A stretch of DNA of 64,000 bases from Mycolicibacterium phlei (GTDB lineage Bacteria > Actinomycetota > Actinomycetes > Mycobacteriales > Mycobacteriaceae). The notes under the pieces are model-generated. The model saw only the letters and a list, made by a program, of their open reading frames with translations. It was not told the origin of the DNA and searched no databases. Shown piece by piece: positions 1 through 10,150 of this stretch. Every line of letters starts with the position of its first letter. Positions within the stretch are counted from its first letter, which is position 1. The stretch covers positions 1,488,001-1,552,000 of the forward strand of contig NZ_CP014475.1 of the NCBI RefSeq assembly GCF_001583415.1, read 5' to 3'. The position numbers were made by a program, and so were the translations under genes.

Positions 1-1
1 C

Positions 2-679
2 CCGGTGCTGGTCCAGGCCGGGATCGACCTGCTGGTCATCCAGGGCACGATCATCTCCGCCGAGCGGGTGGCCAACAACGGTGAACCGCTGAACCTCAAG
101 ACGTTCATCTCCGAGCTCGACGTGCCCGTCGTCGCCGGCGGGGTGCTCGACCACCGCACCGCGCTGCACCTGATGCGCACCGGGGCGGCCGGCGTCATCG
201 TCGGCTACGGCTCCACCGAGGGCGCCACCACCAGCGGTGAGGTGCTGGGCATCAGCGTGCCGATGGCCACCGCGATCGCCGACGCCGCCGCCGCCCGCCG
301 CGAGTACCTCGACGAGACCGGCGGCCGCTACGTGCACGTCATCGCCGACGGCGACATCCACACCTCCGGCGACCTGGCCAAGGCCATCGCCTGCGGCGCC
401 GACGCCGTCATGCTCGGCACCCCGCTGGCCGCGTCGGCCGAGGCGCTGGGCGGGGGCTGGTTCTGGCCGGCCGCCGCCGCGCACCCGTCGCTGCCGCGCG
501 GCGCGTTCCTGCAGGTCGCGTTCGGGGAGCGGCCGCCGCTGGAGCAGGTCCTCAACGGGCCCTCCGACGATCCGTTCGGCTCGCTGAACCTGGTCGGCGG
601 CCTGCGCCGGTCGATGGCCAAGGCCGGCTACTGCGACCTCAAGGAGTTCCAGAAGGTCGGCCTGACCGTCGGCAGCTGA
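2..679 (+). CDS. guaB3: GuaB3, IMP dehydrogenase-related protein (5' end outside window)
   Basis: C-terminal 225 or so residues of a GuaB-family protein; the reading frame is open to the left edge at base 2, so roughly the first 150 residues of a usual 375 are missing. Visible are the TIM-barrel segments of the IMPDH/GMPR fold: the strand reading VLVQAGIDLLVIQGT, the VVAGGV strand, a GAAGVIVGYG phosphate-binding stretch and HVIADGDIHTSGDLAKAIACGADAVMLG, the second phosphate-binding site. In M. tuberculosis the equivalent gene (Rv3410c) follows guaB2 and precedes choD, as here. Whether GuaB3 is an active IMP dehydrogenase is not settled for the family; a role in guanine nucleotide metabolism is inferred. 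Identity is secure, activity is not. Confidence 0.93.
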   Translation, partial: PVLVQAGIDLLVIQGTIISAERVANNGEPLNLKTFISELDVPVVAGGVLDHRTALHLMRTGAAGVIVGYGSTEGATTSGEVLGISVPMATAIADAAAARREYLDETGGRYVHVIADGDIHTSGDLAKAIACGADAVMLGTPLAASAEALGGGWFWPAAAAHPSLPRGAFLQVAFGERPPLEQVLNGPSDDPFGSLNLVGGLRRSMAKAGYCDLKEFQKVGLTVGS

Positions 680-707
680 GCCCCTCGCGAGGGCACCCTG
701 GCTAGGA

Positions 708-731
708 GTTACCGGCGGGTAACGCCATACT
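708..731 (+). promoter_or_regulatory. choD promoter: palindrome plus -10 box
   Basis: A 16-bp inverted repeat, GTTACC-GGCG-GGTAAC (708-723), is followed directly by a -10-like CATACT (726-731) that ends 6 nt before the choD ATG. The position suggests a repressor operator over a leaderless promoter. Nearly the same 16-mer lies upstream of icd2 (43884-43899). The shape suits a TetR-type regulator, but no such regulator is encoded in the window. Confidence 0.5.
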
Positions 732-737
732 GGGTGC

Positions 738-2483
738 ATGGCTCCTGTGGCTCCTGACTACGACGTCCTGGTGATCGGTTCGGGCTTCGGTGGCAGCGTC
801 ACCGCGTTGCGGCTCACCGAGAAGGGCTACCGCGTCGGGGTGCTGGAAGCCGGCCGCCGCTACGCCGACGAGGAGTTCGCCAAGACCTCCTGGCAGCTGC
901 GCAAATTCCTGTGGGCGCCGAAACTCGGCTGCTACGGCATCCAGCGCATCCACCTGCTGCGCAACGTGATGATCCTGGCCGGCGCCGGCGTCGGCGGCGG
1001 ATCGCTGAACTACGCCAACACGCTGTATGTGCCGCCGGAGCCGTTCTTCAACGACCCGCAGTGGCGCGACATCACCGACTGGCGTGCCGAGCTGATGCCG
1101 CACTACGACCAGGCCCAGCGGATGCTCGGCGTGGTCACAAACCCGACCTTCACCGACGCCGACCGGGTGATGAAGGAGGTCGCCGACGAGATGGGTGTCG
1201 GGGACACGTTCGTCCCGACGCCGGTCGGGGTGTTCTTCGGGCCCGACGGCACCAAGGCGCCCGGCAAGACCGTGCCCGACCCGTACTTCGGCGGTGCCGG
1301 CCCGGCCCGCACCGGCTGCATCGAATGCGGCTCCTGCATGACCGGTTGCCGCTACGGCGCCAAGAACACCCTGCTGAAGAACTACCTCGGCCTCGCGGAA
1401 CGCCATGGCGCGGAAGTCCATTCGATGACGACGGTGACCGGGTTCGAGCAGCGGCCCGACGGCCTGTGGGAGGTGCACACCGCGCGCACCGGCGCCTGGG
1501 TGCGCCGCAAGCGCCGCACGTTCACCGCGACCCACCTCGTGTTGGCGGCGGGCACCTGGGGCACCCAGCGGCTGCTGTTCAAGATGCGCGACGCCGGAAA
1601 GCTCCCGCAGCTGTCCGACCGGCTCGGCCTGCTGACCCGCACCAACTCCGAATCCATCGTCGGCGCAGGGCGGTTCGAGGTGTCCGACGACCTCGACCTG
1701 ACCCACGGCGTGGCGATCACGTCGTCGATCCACCCGACCCCGGACACCCACATCGAGCCGGTGCGCTACGGCAAGGGTTCCAACGCGATGGGTCTGCTGC
1801 AGACGCTGATGACCGACGGCGACGGCCCCGAGGGGCCGGGTATCCCGCGCTGGAAGCAGTTGATCCTCAACGCCCGTCAGGACCCGCGCGGCACGCTGCG
1901 GCTGCTCAACGTGCACCGGTGGAGCGAGCGCACGCTGATCGCGCTGGTCATGCAGCACCTCGACAACTCGATCACCACGTTCACCAAGCGCGGGCCGTTC
2001 GGTATCCGCCGGTTCTCCAGCAAGCAGGGCCACGGCGCGCCCAACCCGTCGTGGATCCCGGTCGGCAACGAGGTCACCCGCCGGATCGCCAAGAAGATCG
2101 ACGGTGTCGCGGGCGGCACCTGGGGCGAGTTGTTCAACATCCCGCTGACCGCGCACTTCCTCGGCGGCGCCGCGATCGGCGACAGCCCCGAGCACGGCGT
2201 GATCGACCCGTATCAGCGAGTGTGGAACTATCCCACCCTGTCGGTGCACGACGGCGCCGCGATCACCGCGAATCTCGGTGTCAATCCGTCGCTTTCGATC
2301 ACCGCGCAGGCCGAGCGGGCGACCTCGCTGTGGCCGAACAAGGGCGAGCAGGACCAGCGTCCCGCCCAGGGTGAGCCCTACCGTCGGCTCGCGCCGATCG
2401 CCCCGAAGCGCCCGGTGGTGCCCGCCGACGCGCCCGCCGCGCTGCGCTGGCTGCCGATCGAACCCGGCCGGCATACCGGCTAG
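738..2483 (+). CDS. choD: Cholesterol oxidase ChoD (GMC flavoenzyme)
   Basis: 581-residue GMC-family oxidoreductase, close to the 578 residues of M. tuberculosis ChoD. A Rossmann FAD-binding motif (GSGFGG, residues 14-19) opens the protein; GAGVGGGSLNYANTLY near residues 81-96 is the second FAD contact. The C-terminal GMC segment around residues 503-520 (LSVHDGAAITANLGVNPS) carries the His and Asn expected at the active site. The family oxidises 3-beta-hydroxysterols to 3-keto-4-ene steroids with reduction of O2 to H2O2; the physiological substrate of mycobacterial ChoD is debated. No signal peptide is visible. The ATG at 738 fits the fold start and a -10 box 6 nt upstream, so the message may be leaderless. 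It follows guaB3 by 58 bp. Confidence 0.93.
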   Translation: MAPVAPDYDVLVIGSGFGGSVTALRLTEKGYRVGVLEAGRRYADEEFAKTSWQLRKFLWAPKLGCYGIQRIHLLRNVMILAGAGVGGGSLNYANTLYVPPEPFFNDPQWRDITDWRAELMPHYDQAQRMLGVVTNPTFTDADRVMKEVADEMGVGDTFVPTPVGVFFGPDGTKAPGKTVPDPYFGGAGPARTGCIECGSCMTGCRYGAKNTLLKNYLGLAERHGAEVHSMTTVTGFEQRPDGLWEVHTARTGAWVRRKRRTFTATHLVLAAGTWGTQRLLFKMRDAGKLPQLSDRLGLLTRTNSESIVGAGRFEVSDDLDLTHGVAITSSIHPTPDTHIEPVRYGKGSNAMGLLQTLMTDGDGPEGPGIPRWKQLILNARQDPRGTLRLLNVHRWSERTLIALVMQHLDNSITTFTKRGPFGIRRFSSKQGHGAPNPSWIPVGNEVTRRIAKKIDGVAGGTWGELFNIPLTAHFLGGAAIGDSPEHGVIDPYQRVWNYPTLSVHDGAAITANLGVNPSLSITAQAERATSLWPNKGEQDQRPAQGEPYRRLAPIAPKRPVVPADAPAALRWLPIEPGRHTG

Positions 2484-2498
2484 CGGTACCCGGGATTG

Positions 2499-2519
2499 CC
2501 CGGCAGCGTCGATGCCGGG
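2499..2519 (+). terminator. Hairpin after choD
   Basis: CCCGGCA (2499-2505) pairs with TGCCGGG (2513-2519) around a 7-nt loop, 16 bp after the choD stop. There is no T-run, which is common for mycobacterial terminators, so this is a candidate intrinsic terminator only. Confidence 0.45.
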
Positions 2520-2574
2520 GCGCACCCCTGTCGGCGAGGGTTGACTCACCAACTCACCAGATAGGGGTGCTCTC

Positions 2575-4148
2575 ATGACCGATCAGCAGACCGTCCATGA
2601 CGTGACGTTCGACCTGCTCCGCAAGCTGGGCCTGACAACGGTTTTCGGAAACCCGGGCTCAACCGAGCAGACGTTCCTGCAGAACTGGCCCGACGACTTC
2701 GAGTACGTGCTGGCGCTGCAGGAGGCATCGGCGGTGGCGATGGCCGACGCGTTCTCGCAGGCCACCGGCAAGCCCGCGCTGGTCAACCTGCACACCGCCG
2801 CGGGCACCGGCAACGGCATCGGCAGCCTGGTGGCCGCCTACCGGGCCAACACCCCGCTGATCATCACGGCCGGTCAGCAGACCCGCGAGATGTCGCTGAT
2901 CGACCCCTACCTGAACAACCCGGACGCCACCGAGATGCCCAAGCCCTGGGTGAAGTGGTCCTACGAACCGGCCCGCGGCGAGGATGTGCCCGCCGCGTTC
3001 ATGCAGGCCTACGCGATGGCCATGCAGGCGCCGAAAGGCCCGGTGTTCCTGTCGATTCCGCTCGACGACTGGGATAAGCCGGCGCTCGGGCCCGCGGTGG
3101 TGCGGCAGGTGTCGGAGAAGGTCGCCCCCGACGTGCAGCGGTTGTCGGCGTTCGCCGAGCGGATCAGCGCGGCGCGCACGCCCATGCTGGTGCTCGGCCC
3201 GGAGGTGGACCGCGCCGGCGGCTGGGACGCCGGCATCGCGTTCGCCGAGAAGCTGCGCGCGCCCGTCTACGCCAGCGCGCTGTCGGACCGGGTGTCCTTC
3301 CCGGAGACCCATCCGCTCTACGCCGGGCCGCTGGGCCTGACGATCGCCGACGTCGAACAGCAGATCCGCGGCCACGACCTGGTCATCGTGATCGGCGCCC
3401 CGGTGTTCCGCTACTACCCGTACGTCGCCGGGCAGTACCTGCCGGAGGGCAGCGAGCTGCTGCACATCACCTCCGATCCGCACGTCGCGGGCGTCGCCCC
3501 CGTCGGCGACAGCCTGATCGGCGACGTCGCCGTCGCGCTGACCCAGCTCACCGACATGATCCGGGTGCCCGACGACCGGCAGCCACCGCAGCCGCTGGTG
3601 CGCACAACGCGCTCTACGAGACGCTGAGCACCGTCAAGCCCGACGACGCCGCGGTGGTCATGGAGTCGACGTCGACGCTGCTGGACCTGTTCAACTGGCT
3701 GCCGACCACCCGCACCGGCAGCTTCTACGCCACCGGCAGCGGCGGCATCGGATGGGGTCTGCCCGCCGCGGTGGGCCTGGCGCTCGGCGACCGCGCCCGC
3801 GGCGTGCACCGCCCGATCGTCGCGACCATCGGCGACGGCTCCTTCCAGTACTCGATCCAGGCGCTGTGGACGGCCGCGCAGCACAAGCTGCCGATCGTGT
3901 TCGTGGTGCTGCGCAACGGCGAGTACGCGATCCTCAAGTCGTTCGCGGAGCTGGAGGAGACGCCGAACGTGCCCGGCCTGAACCTTCCCGGGCTCGACAT
4001 CGCCTCGGTGGCACGCGGTTTCGGATGCCGGGCGGTCGACGTCGACAGCACCGACATGCTCGCCGAACAGTTCAAGACGTCCCTGGACGCCGACGGTCCG
4101 ACCGTGCTCGTCGTGCCCACCATCCCGCAGCTGCCGCGGCTGGGGTGA
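2575..4148 (+). pseudogene. mdlC: Benzoylformate decarboxylase, broken by a frameshift
   Basis: A thiamine-diphosphate enzyme split over two frames. Bases 2575-3627 encode the N-terminal PYR domain (FGNPGSTEQTF with Ser29; LQEA with the cofactor-activating Glu; LHTAAG with the active-site His) and the central domain. The PP domain continues in another frame from about 3600 to 4148 (STSTLLDLF, GGIGWGLPAAVGLA, and the Mg/ThDP motif starting GDGSFQYS). Joined, the halves give about 524 residues, the family's usual length of about 528. The frame moves by one lost base (or two gained) near 3597-3603, between PLV and HNALYETL; no homopolymer is present there. A proper SD (AGGGG) precedes 2575. Normally the enzyme converts benzoylformate to benzaldehyde and CO2. 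As read, the N-terminal half would lack the ThDP diphosphate site and be inactive. A sequencing error is the alternative explanation. Confidence 0.82.
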
Positions 4149-4153
4149 GTCTG

Positions 4154-4552
4154 ATGCCGATCTACACCGTCACCACCGCCCGCGGGACCCTGGACCGGAA
4201 CACCAAGGCGGCGTTGGCCGCCGAGGTGACCCGCATCCACTCCGAGGTCAACCACGTGCCGAGCACCTACGTCAACGTGGTGTTCTCCGAACTGGATCCC
4301 GACAACGTGTACACCGACGCGACGCCGGCGCGGCCGTTGATCGTCAACGGATGGGTGCGCTCCGGTCACCCTGACGACGAGACCGGTCAGCTGGTCCGGC
4401 AGGTCGCCGCCGCGGCGACGCAGGTCACCGGGATCCCGGCCGAGCGGGTGCTCGTCGTGATCGGAAACAGCCCGGCCCGGTTCGCGATCGAGGGCGGGCG
4501 GGTGCTGCCCGAACCCGGCCACGAACTCGAGTGGCTACAAGAGAACGCCTGA
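4154..4552 (+). CDS. Tautomerase family protein
   Basis: 132-residue protein starting Met-Pro-Ile-Tyr, so processing would expose the catalytic N-terminal proline of the 4-oxalocrotonate tautomerase/MIF superfamily. The length suits a double-domain (cis-CaaD-like) member rather than the 62-residue 4-OT. The VVFSEL and VLVVIGNSPARFAIEGG strands are family-like. The ATG lies 5 bp after the broken mdlC gene, so the two were probably one transcriptional unit for aromatic acid metabolism. Substrate cannot be read from the sequence. The longer upstream open frame has no protein-like content, so the Met-Pro start is chosen. Confidence 0.8.
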   Translation: MPIYTVTTARGTLDRNTKAALAAEVTRIHSEVNHVPSTYVNVVFSELDPDNVYTDATPARPLIVNGWVRSGHPDDETGQLVRQVAAAATQVTGIPAERVLVVIGNSPARFAIEGGRVLPEPGHELEWLQENA

Positions 4553-4556
4553 CCCG

Positions 4557-6914
4557 TCACTTCCGCCGCCGATACAGCGGCTCCCGACCAGGGGGCTGCG
4601 TCGGCGGCGGAAGCATGGGTGCACACGGGTGCACCGGAACTGTAGTCGGCTCACCAGATTTCAGCTCGACCTCGTCGCCGGCGTGGCGGATCGTCAGCGT
4701 CGAGCCGGGGCCGTCGCGCAGGGTGTAGGTGACGTCGACGTGGTTGGCGTCGACCGTCAACCGGAAACTGCGCCAGCGCAACCGGAACCTCAGCCGCGAA
4801 ATCCCCTCGGGCAGGCGCGGATTCAGCGACAGCACACCCTCGTCGTCGCGCAACCCGCCGAACCCGGCCACCAGCGCGGTCCACGTCCCGGCCAGCGACG
4901 CCATGTGCAGGCCGTCGCGGGTGTTGCGGTGCAGGTCGCGCAGGTCGATCATCGCGGCCTCATAGGTGTAGTCGTGGGCCAGCTCGAGATGTCCGACCTC
5001 CGCGCACATCACCGCCTGCGTGCACGCCGACAACGACGAGTCGCGGGTGGTGCGCCGCTCGTAGTAGTCGACGTTGCGGGCCTTCTGCTCCGGGGTGAAC
5101 GCGTGGCCCTGCCAGTGCATCGCCAGCACCAGGTCGGCCTGTTTGATCACCTGCGCCGGATACAGCCGCACATACGGTTCGTGCAGCAGCAGCGGATAGG
5201 CGGTGTTGTACTCGAAGTCCCACTCCCGCAGCGTGGTGAAGCCCTCGCACTGCGGATGCACCCCCAGCTCCTCGTCGTAGGGGATGTGCACGGCGTCGGC
5301 GGCCGCCCGCCAGGCCCGGATCTCCCCGGCGGTGACGCCGAACTCCGGCGCGAGCTGCGGATGACGTTCGCAGGCGTCGGCGGCGGCGCGCAGGTTCGCC
5401 GCGGCCATCAGGTTGGTGAACACGTTGTCGCGCACCACCGCGGTGTACTCGTCGGGCCCGGTCACCCCGTCGATGTGCCACACCCCGTGCCGGTCGTACT
5501 GGCCCAGCGACGACCACAGCCGGGCGGTGTCGACCAGCACCTCCAGCCCGCACTCGGTCTCCAGCGAGTCGTCGCCGGTGACGATGCGGTAGCGCTCGAA
5601 CGCCATCGCGATGTCGGCGTTGACGTGGAACGCCGCGGTGCCCGCCGGCCAGTACGCCGAACACTCCTCACCGCGGATGGTGCGCCACGGGAACGCCGCA
5701 CCGTCGAGGTCGAGCTGGGCGGCCCGCTCCCGCGCCATCGGCAGGATCGAGGCCCGCCAGCGCAGCGCGTCGGCCGCCGCGGCCGGTTCGGTGTAGGTCA
5801 GCACCGGAAGCACGAAACCCTCGGTGTCCCAGAACGCGTGGCCGTCGTAGCCGGTGCCGGTCAGCCCCTTGCCGGGGATCGCGCGACGCTCGGCGCGGGC
5901 ACTGGCCTGCAGCACGTGGAACAGCCCGAACCGCACCGCCTGCTGGACGTCGGCGTCGCCCTCCACCTCGACGTCGGCGCCGTCCCAGAAGTCGTCGAGG
6001 TAGGCCCGCTGGGCGTCGAGCAGCCCCTGCCAGCCGGTGTAGCGGGCGCTGCTGAGCGCCGCGGCGGTCTGATCGCGCAGCGCCGGGCGTGACCGCAGGC
6101 TCGACCAGCCGTACGCCAGGTACTTCACGATCCGCAGCCGCTGACCGGGCCGCAGCCCGCAGATGATCGTGGTGGTGGCCCAGTCGGCTCCGGATCCGGT
6201 GCTGATCTCGACCCGGCCGGGCACGTCGACCTCGTGGTCCATCGCCGCGGCCATCGTGAGGTTGCTGCCGCGGGTGCGGTGCAGCAGCACCGCACCGCGG
6301 TCGGAGTGCTCGTGCTGCACCGGCTCCAGCGGTTTGTCCAGCACCGCGGCCACCCGCGGGTCCCGCGAGGACTCCGGCAGCTCCTCGTTGGCGACGAGCT
6401 CGGACTGCACGGTCACCCGGGTGAAGTCGTCGACGGCCTCGACGACGTACTCGATCGCCGCGACGCTGCGCTGCGAGAGCGAAACCAGGCGCGTGGAAAC
6501 GACTTTGACCCGCTTACCGGTCGGTGACTCCCACAGCGCGGCGCGGGTGAGCGTGCCGGCCCGGAAGTCCAGCACGCGTTCGTGGTCGAGCAGCGAGCCG
6601 TAGCGCACGTCGAACGGTTCGTCGTCGACCAGCAGCCGCATCAGCTTGCCGTTGGTGACGTTGACGACCGTCTGACCGTCCTCCGGGTAGCCGTAGCCGG
6701 CCTCGGCGTACGGCAGCGGACGGACCTCGTAGAACGAGTTCAGATAGGTGCCGGGCAGTGCGTGCGGTTCGCCCTCGTCGAGGTTGCCGCGCATCCCGAT
6801 GTGCCCGTTGGACAACGCGAACAGCGACTCTGTCTGCGCGAGGATGTCCAGGTTCAGCGACGTCTCGCGCAGCCGCCACGGTTCGACGGGGAACACCTGC
6901 TCGTTGAGCATCAC
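4557..6914 (-). CDS. Glycoside hydrolase family 65 disaccharide phosphorylase
   Basis: 785 residues, matching the M. tuberculosis Rv3401 product in length and neighbours. It has the three-part GH65 plan: N-terminal beta-sandwich (about 1-280), a linker, an alpha/alpha-barrel (about 320-690) and a C-terminal sheet domain. The general acid is probably Glu489 in [15 protein letters not shown], and the [20 protein letters not shown] block is typical of the barrel. GH65 enzymes phosphorolyse alpha-glucosides such as maltose, trehalose or kojibiose with inversion, giving beta-glucose 1-phosphate. The start is GTG 6914 (overlapping the upstream stop as GTGA) or the next codon, ATG 6911. Co-transcription with the beta-phosphoglucomutase-like gene supports phosphorylase rather than hydrolase activity. 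The exact disaccharide is unknown. Confidence 0.88.
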   Translation of the reverse strand: MMLNEQVFPVEPWRLRETSLNLDILAQTESLFALSNGHIGMRGNLDEGEPHALPGTYLNSFYEVRPLPYAEAGYGYPEDGQTVVNVTNGKLMRLLVDDEPFDVRYGSLLDHERVLDFRAGTLTRAALWESPTGKRVKVVSTRLVSLSQRSVAAIEYVVEAVDDFTRVTVQSELVANEELPESSRDPRVAAVLDKPLEPVQHEHSDRGAVLLHRTRGSNLTMAAAMDHEVDVPGRVEISTGSGADWATTTIICGLRPGQRLRIVKYLAYGWSSLRSRPALRDQTAAALSSARYTGWQGLLDAQRAYLDDFWDGADVEVEGDADVQQAVRFGLFHVLQASARAERRAIPGKGLTGTGYDGHAFWDTEGFVLPVLTYTEPAAAADALRWRASILPMARERAAQLDLDGAAFPWRTIRGEECSAYWPAGTAAFHVNADIAMAFERYRIVTGDDSLETECGLEVLVDTARLWSSLGQYDRHGVWHIDGVTGPDEYTAVVRDNVFTNLMAAANLRAAADACERHPQLAPEFGVTAGEIRAWRAAADAVHIPYDEELGVHPQCEGFTTLREWDFEYNTAYPLLLHEPYVRLYPAQVIKQADLVLAMHWQGHAFTPEQKARNVDYYERRTTRDSSLSACTQAVMCAEVGHLELAHDYTYEAAMIDLRDLHRNTRDGLHMASLAGTWTALVAGFGGLRDDEGVLSLNPRLPEGISRLRFRLRWRSFRLTVDANHVDVTYTLRDGPGSTLTIRHAGDEVELKSGEPTTVPVHPCAPMLPPPTQPPGREPLYRRRK

Positions 6915-7660
6915 GGCAGCAGCTCCGCCAGGTCGGCGACGACGATGTCAGCGCCGTTGTGCCGCAATGCTTCCGACTGGCCCACCCGGTCGACGCCGAC
7001 CACCACGCCGAAACCCCCGGCGCGGGCGGCGGCGACACCGGCCAGCGCGTCCTCGAACACCGCGCCGTGTGCGGGGGTGACGCCGAGAAGTTCGGCGGCG
7101 CGCAGGAACGAGTCCGGCGCGGGCTTACCGGGAATGGCGTGCTCGCGCATCACCACCCCGTCGACGCGGTGCTGCACATACCGGGCCAGCCCGGTGCGTT
7201 CGAGCACCTCCTCGGTGTTGGCGCTCGACGACACCACCGCGATGCCCAGACCGGCGTCGGCGGTGGCCTGCAGGTAGCGGCGCGAGCCTTCGAACACCTC
7301 GACGCCGTCGGTGCGCAGAACCTGTTGGAACATCGCGTTCTTGCGGTCACCGAGCGTGCGCACGGTGTCGTCGTCGGCGTCGATGTCCCGGCTGGCCAGA
7401 AACGCGCGTATCCCGTCCTCGCGCCGCTTGCCGTCGACGTAGGTCAGGTAGTCGGCGTCGACGTCGAACGGGACGAACCCGTCGCCGCAGCGCTGCCGCA
7501 GGTACTCGTCGAACATCGACTTCCACGCCTTCTTGTGCACGCTGGCCGTGTCGGTCAGCACGCCGTCGAGGTCGAACAGCGAGGCGCGGATCCCGTCGGG
7601 CAGTCCCACAGATGTCGGCGCAGGCACAGTCCATCCATTCCCGGTATCGCTGGCGGGCAT
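6911..7660 (-). CDS. HAD-family beta-phosphoglucomutase-like protein
   Basis: 249 residues from the ATG at 7660; the frame stays open further upstream, but that part is Arg/Ser-rich and crosses the guaA start. HAD motif I is [10 protein letters not shown] (both Asp present, about residues 28-37); [16 protein letters not shown] is motif [18 protein letters not shown] holds the motif III lysine; [15 protein letters not shown] is motif IV. The VHKKAW segment after motif I is typical of beta-phosphoglucomutases, which convert beta-glucose 1-phosphate to glucose 6-phosphate. Its stop overlaps the GH65 start, so the two enzymes should be translationally coupled and form a phosphorolytic disaccharide route into glycolysis (Rv3400-Rv3401 in M. 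tuberculosis). Confidence 0.88.
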   Translation of the reverse strand: MPASDTGNGWTVPAPTSVGLPDGIRASLFDLDGVLTDTASVHKKAWKSMFDEYLRQRCGDGFVPFDVDADYLTYVDGKRREDGIRAFLASRDIDADDDTVRTLGDRKNAMFQQVLRTDGVEVFEGSRRYLQATADAGLGIAVVSSSANTEEVLERTGLARYVQHRVDGVVMREHAIPGKPAPDSFLRAAELLGVTPAHGAVFEDALAGVAAARAGGFGVVVGVDRVGQSEALRHNGADIVVADLAELLP

Positions 7661-7743
7661 ACTTCGCACCGACGAACATACGTGCGCCGCGGCGGGCCCG
7701 GCTACCAAATCCGCGCTGCGGGTGTGAGCCCGGCGGCGCCCTC

Positions 7744-7749
7744 TAGACT
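7744..7749 (+). promoter_or_regulatory. guaA -10 box (leaderless)
   Basis: TAGACT matches the mycobacterial TANNNT -10 pattern and ends 6 nt before the guaA GTG, so transcription probably starts at the start codon. The divergent HAD gene starts at 7660, leaving 95 bp for both promoters. Confidence 0.55.
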
Positions 7750-7755
7750 GGGCGG

Positions 7756-9324
<1,569 letters not shown>

Positions 9325-9342
9325 GTTAGTCCCTTCCTGACG

Positions 9343-9364
9343 CCGCGAGCAGGTGTGCTCGCGG
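9343..9364 (+). terminator. guaA terminator hairpin
   Basis: CCGCGAGCA (9343-9351) and TGCTCGCGG (9356-9364) form a perfect 9-bp stem with a 4-nt loop, 18 bp after the guaA stop and before the SOS promoter of imuA'. No U-tract follows. Confidence 0.65.
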
Positions 9365-9414
9365 TGAGTCCTGCGCGCTTGACGGTGTCGGTGGGTGGGT
9401 GTTTACTCAGCGTA

Positions 9415-9430
9415 TCGAACATACATTCGA
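9415..9430 (+). promoter_or_regulatory. LexA (SOS) box of imuA'-imuB
   Basis: TCGAAC-ATAC-ATTCGA matches the mycobacterial/Gram-positive SOS consensus TCGAAC-N4-GTTCGA at 11 of 12 arm positions (A for G at the first base of the right arm). It lies 36 bp before the imuA' GTG. LexA repression with induction by DNA damage is expected for this operon. Confidence 0.85.
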
Positions 9431-9466
9431 ACGATCGATGTTTCTGATGGTGTGGGAGGTGCTGCT

Positions 9467-10150
9467 GTGACAGTGGCTGCGAACCTGGATCAGCGTCAGC
9501 TTACCCGCGCTGAGCAGGTCGAACACCTGCGCCGGAAGATAGCGGCCGTCTCCGGCAGGGTCGGCGGCGGGCGGCGCGGCGCGGCGCAGACACTCGACCC
9601 GCTGCCGGCCTCGGAAAGTTTGCTGCCGATGCCCGAAACGCTGGCCGAACAGCTTGGGGCGCCGTTGCCGCGCGGTGCGGTGGCGGTGGTCTCGGGCGCC
9701 CGGTCGCTGCCGCTGAGCATGGTGGCGGCGGTGACGGCCGCCGGTGGGCACGCCGCGATCGTCGGCCAGCCCGACGTCGGTCTGCTGGCGGCCGTGGAGA
9801 TGGGCGCAGACCTGAGCCGTATCGCGCTCATCCCCGAACCGGGCGCCGACCCGGTCGAGGTGGCCGCCGTGCTGATGGACGGGATGGATCTGGTGGTGCT
9901 CGGCCTGCGTGGGCGGACGGTGTCGGCCACCCGGGCGCGCGCGGTCACCGCGCGGGCCCGGCAGAAGGGGTGCACGCTGCTGGTCGCCGACGGCGACTGG
10001 CAGGGCGCGGCGGTCCGGCTGGAGGCCCGGGTCAGCGGCTACGAGATCGCCGGCCACGGGCGCCCGGGTTTCGGCCGCATCAGCCGGGTCCGGTTGGCGA
10101 TGCGGGGGCGCGGCCGTTCCTTCGGGCCGACCCGCGCGGTCGGCGGATGA
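9467..10150 (+). CDS. imuA': ImuA', mutasome accessory protein
   Basis: 227 residues from a GTG preceded by a strong SD (GGGAGGT, 5-6 nt spacing); the longer frame from 9395 runs through the LexA box and is not used. Homologous to M. tuberculosis Rv3395c, the RecA-like but degenerate partner of the DnaE2 mutasome: strands [15 protein letters not shown] and LVVLGLRG are visible, without a clear Walker A lysine. It works with ImuB and DnaE2 in damage-induced mutagenesis. The last codons overlap the imuB start as ATGA, so the two are translationally coupled. Slightly longer than the 204-residue M. tuberculosis protein. Confidence 0.87.
   Translation: MTVAANLDQRQLTRAEQVEHLRRKIAAVSGRVGGGRRGAAQTLDPLPASESLLPMPETLAEQLGAPLPRGAVAVVSGARSLPLSMVAAVTAAGGHAAIVGQPDVGLLAAVEMGADLSRIALIPEPGADPVEVAAVLMDGMDLVVLGLRGRTVSATRARAVTARARQKGCTLLVADGDWQGAAVRLEARVSGYEIAGHGRPGFGRISRVRLAMRGRGRSFGPTRAVGG

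Noticed and set aside
702..2576. 624-codon open frame antisense to choD
   Set aside because: Shadow of choD codon bias in GC-rich DNA; Arg/Gly/Ala/His-rich translation with no motifs.
9395..9466. Longer N-terminus for ImuA' from the GTG at 9395
   Set aside because: It would translate through the LexA box and promoter; the GTG at 9467 has a strong SD and homologous N-terminus.
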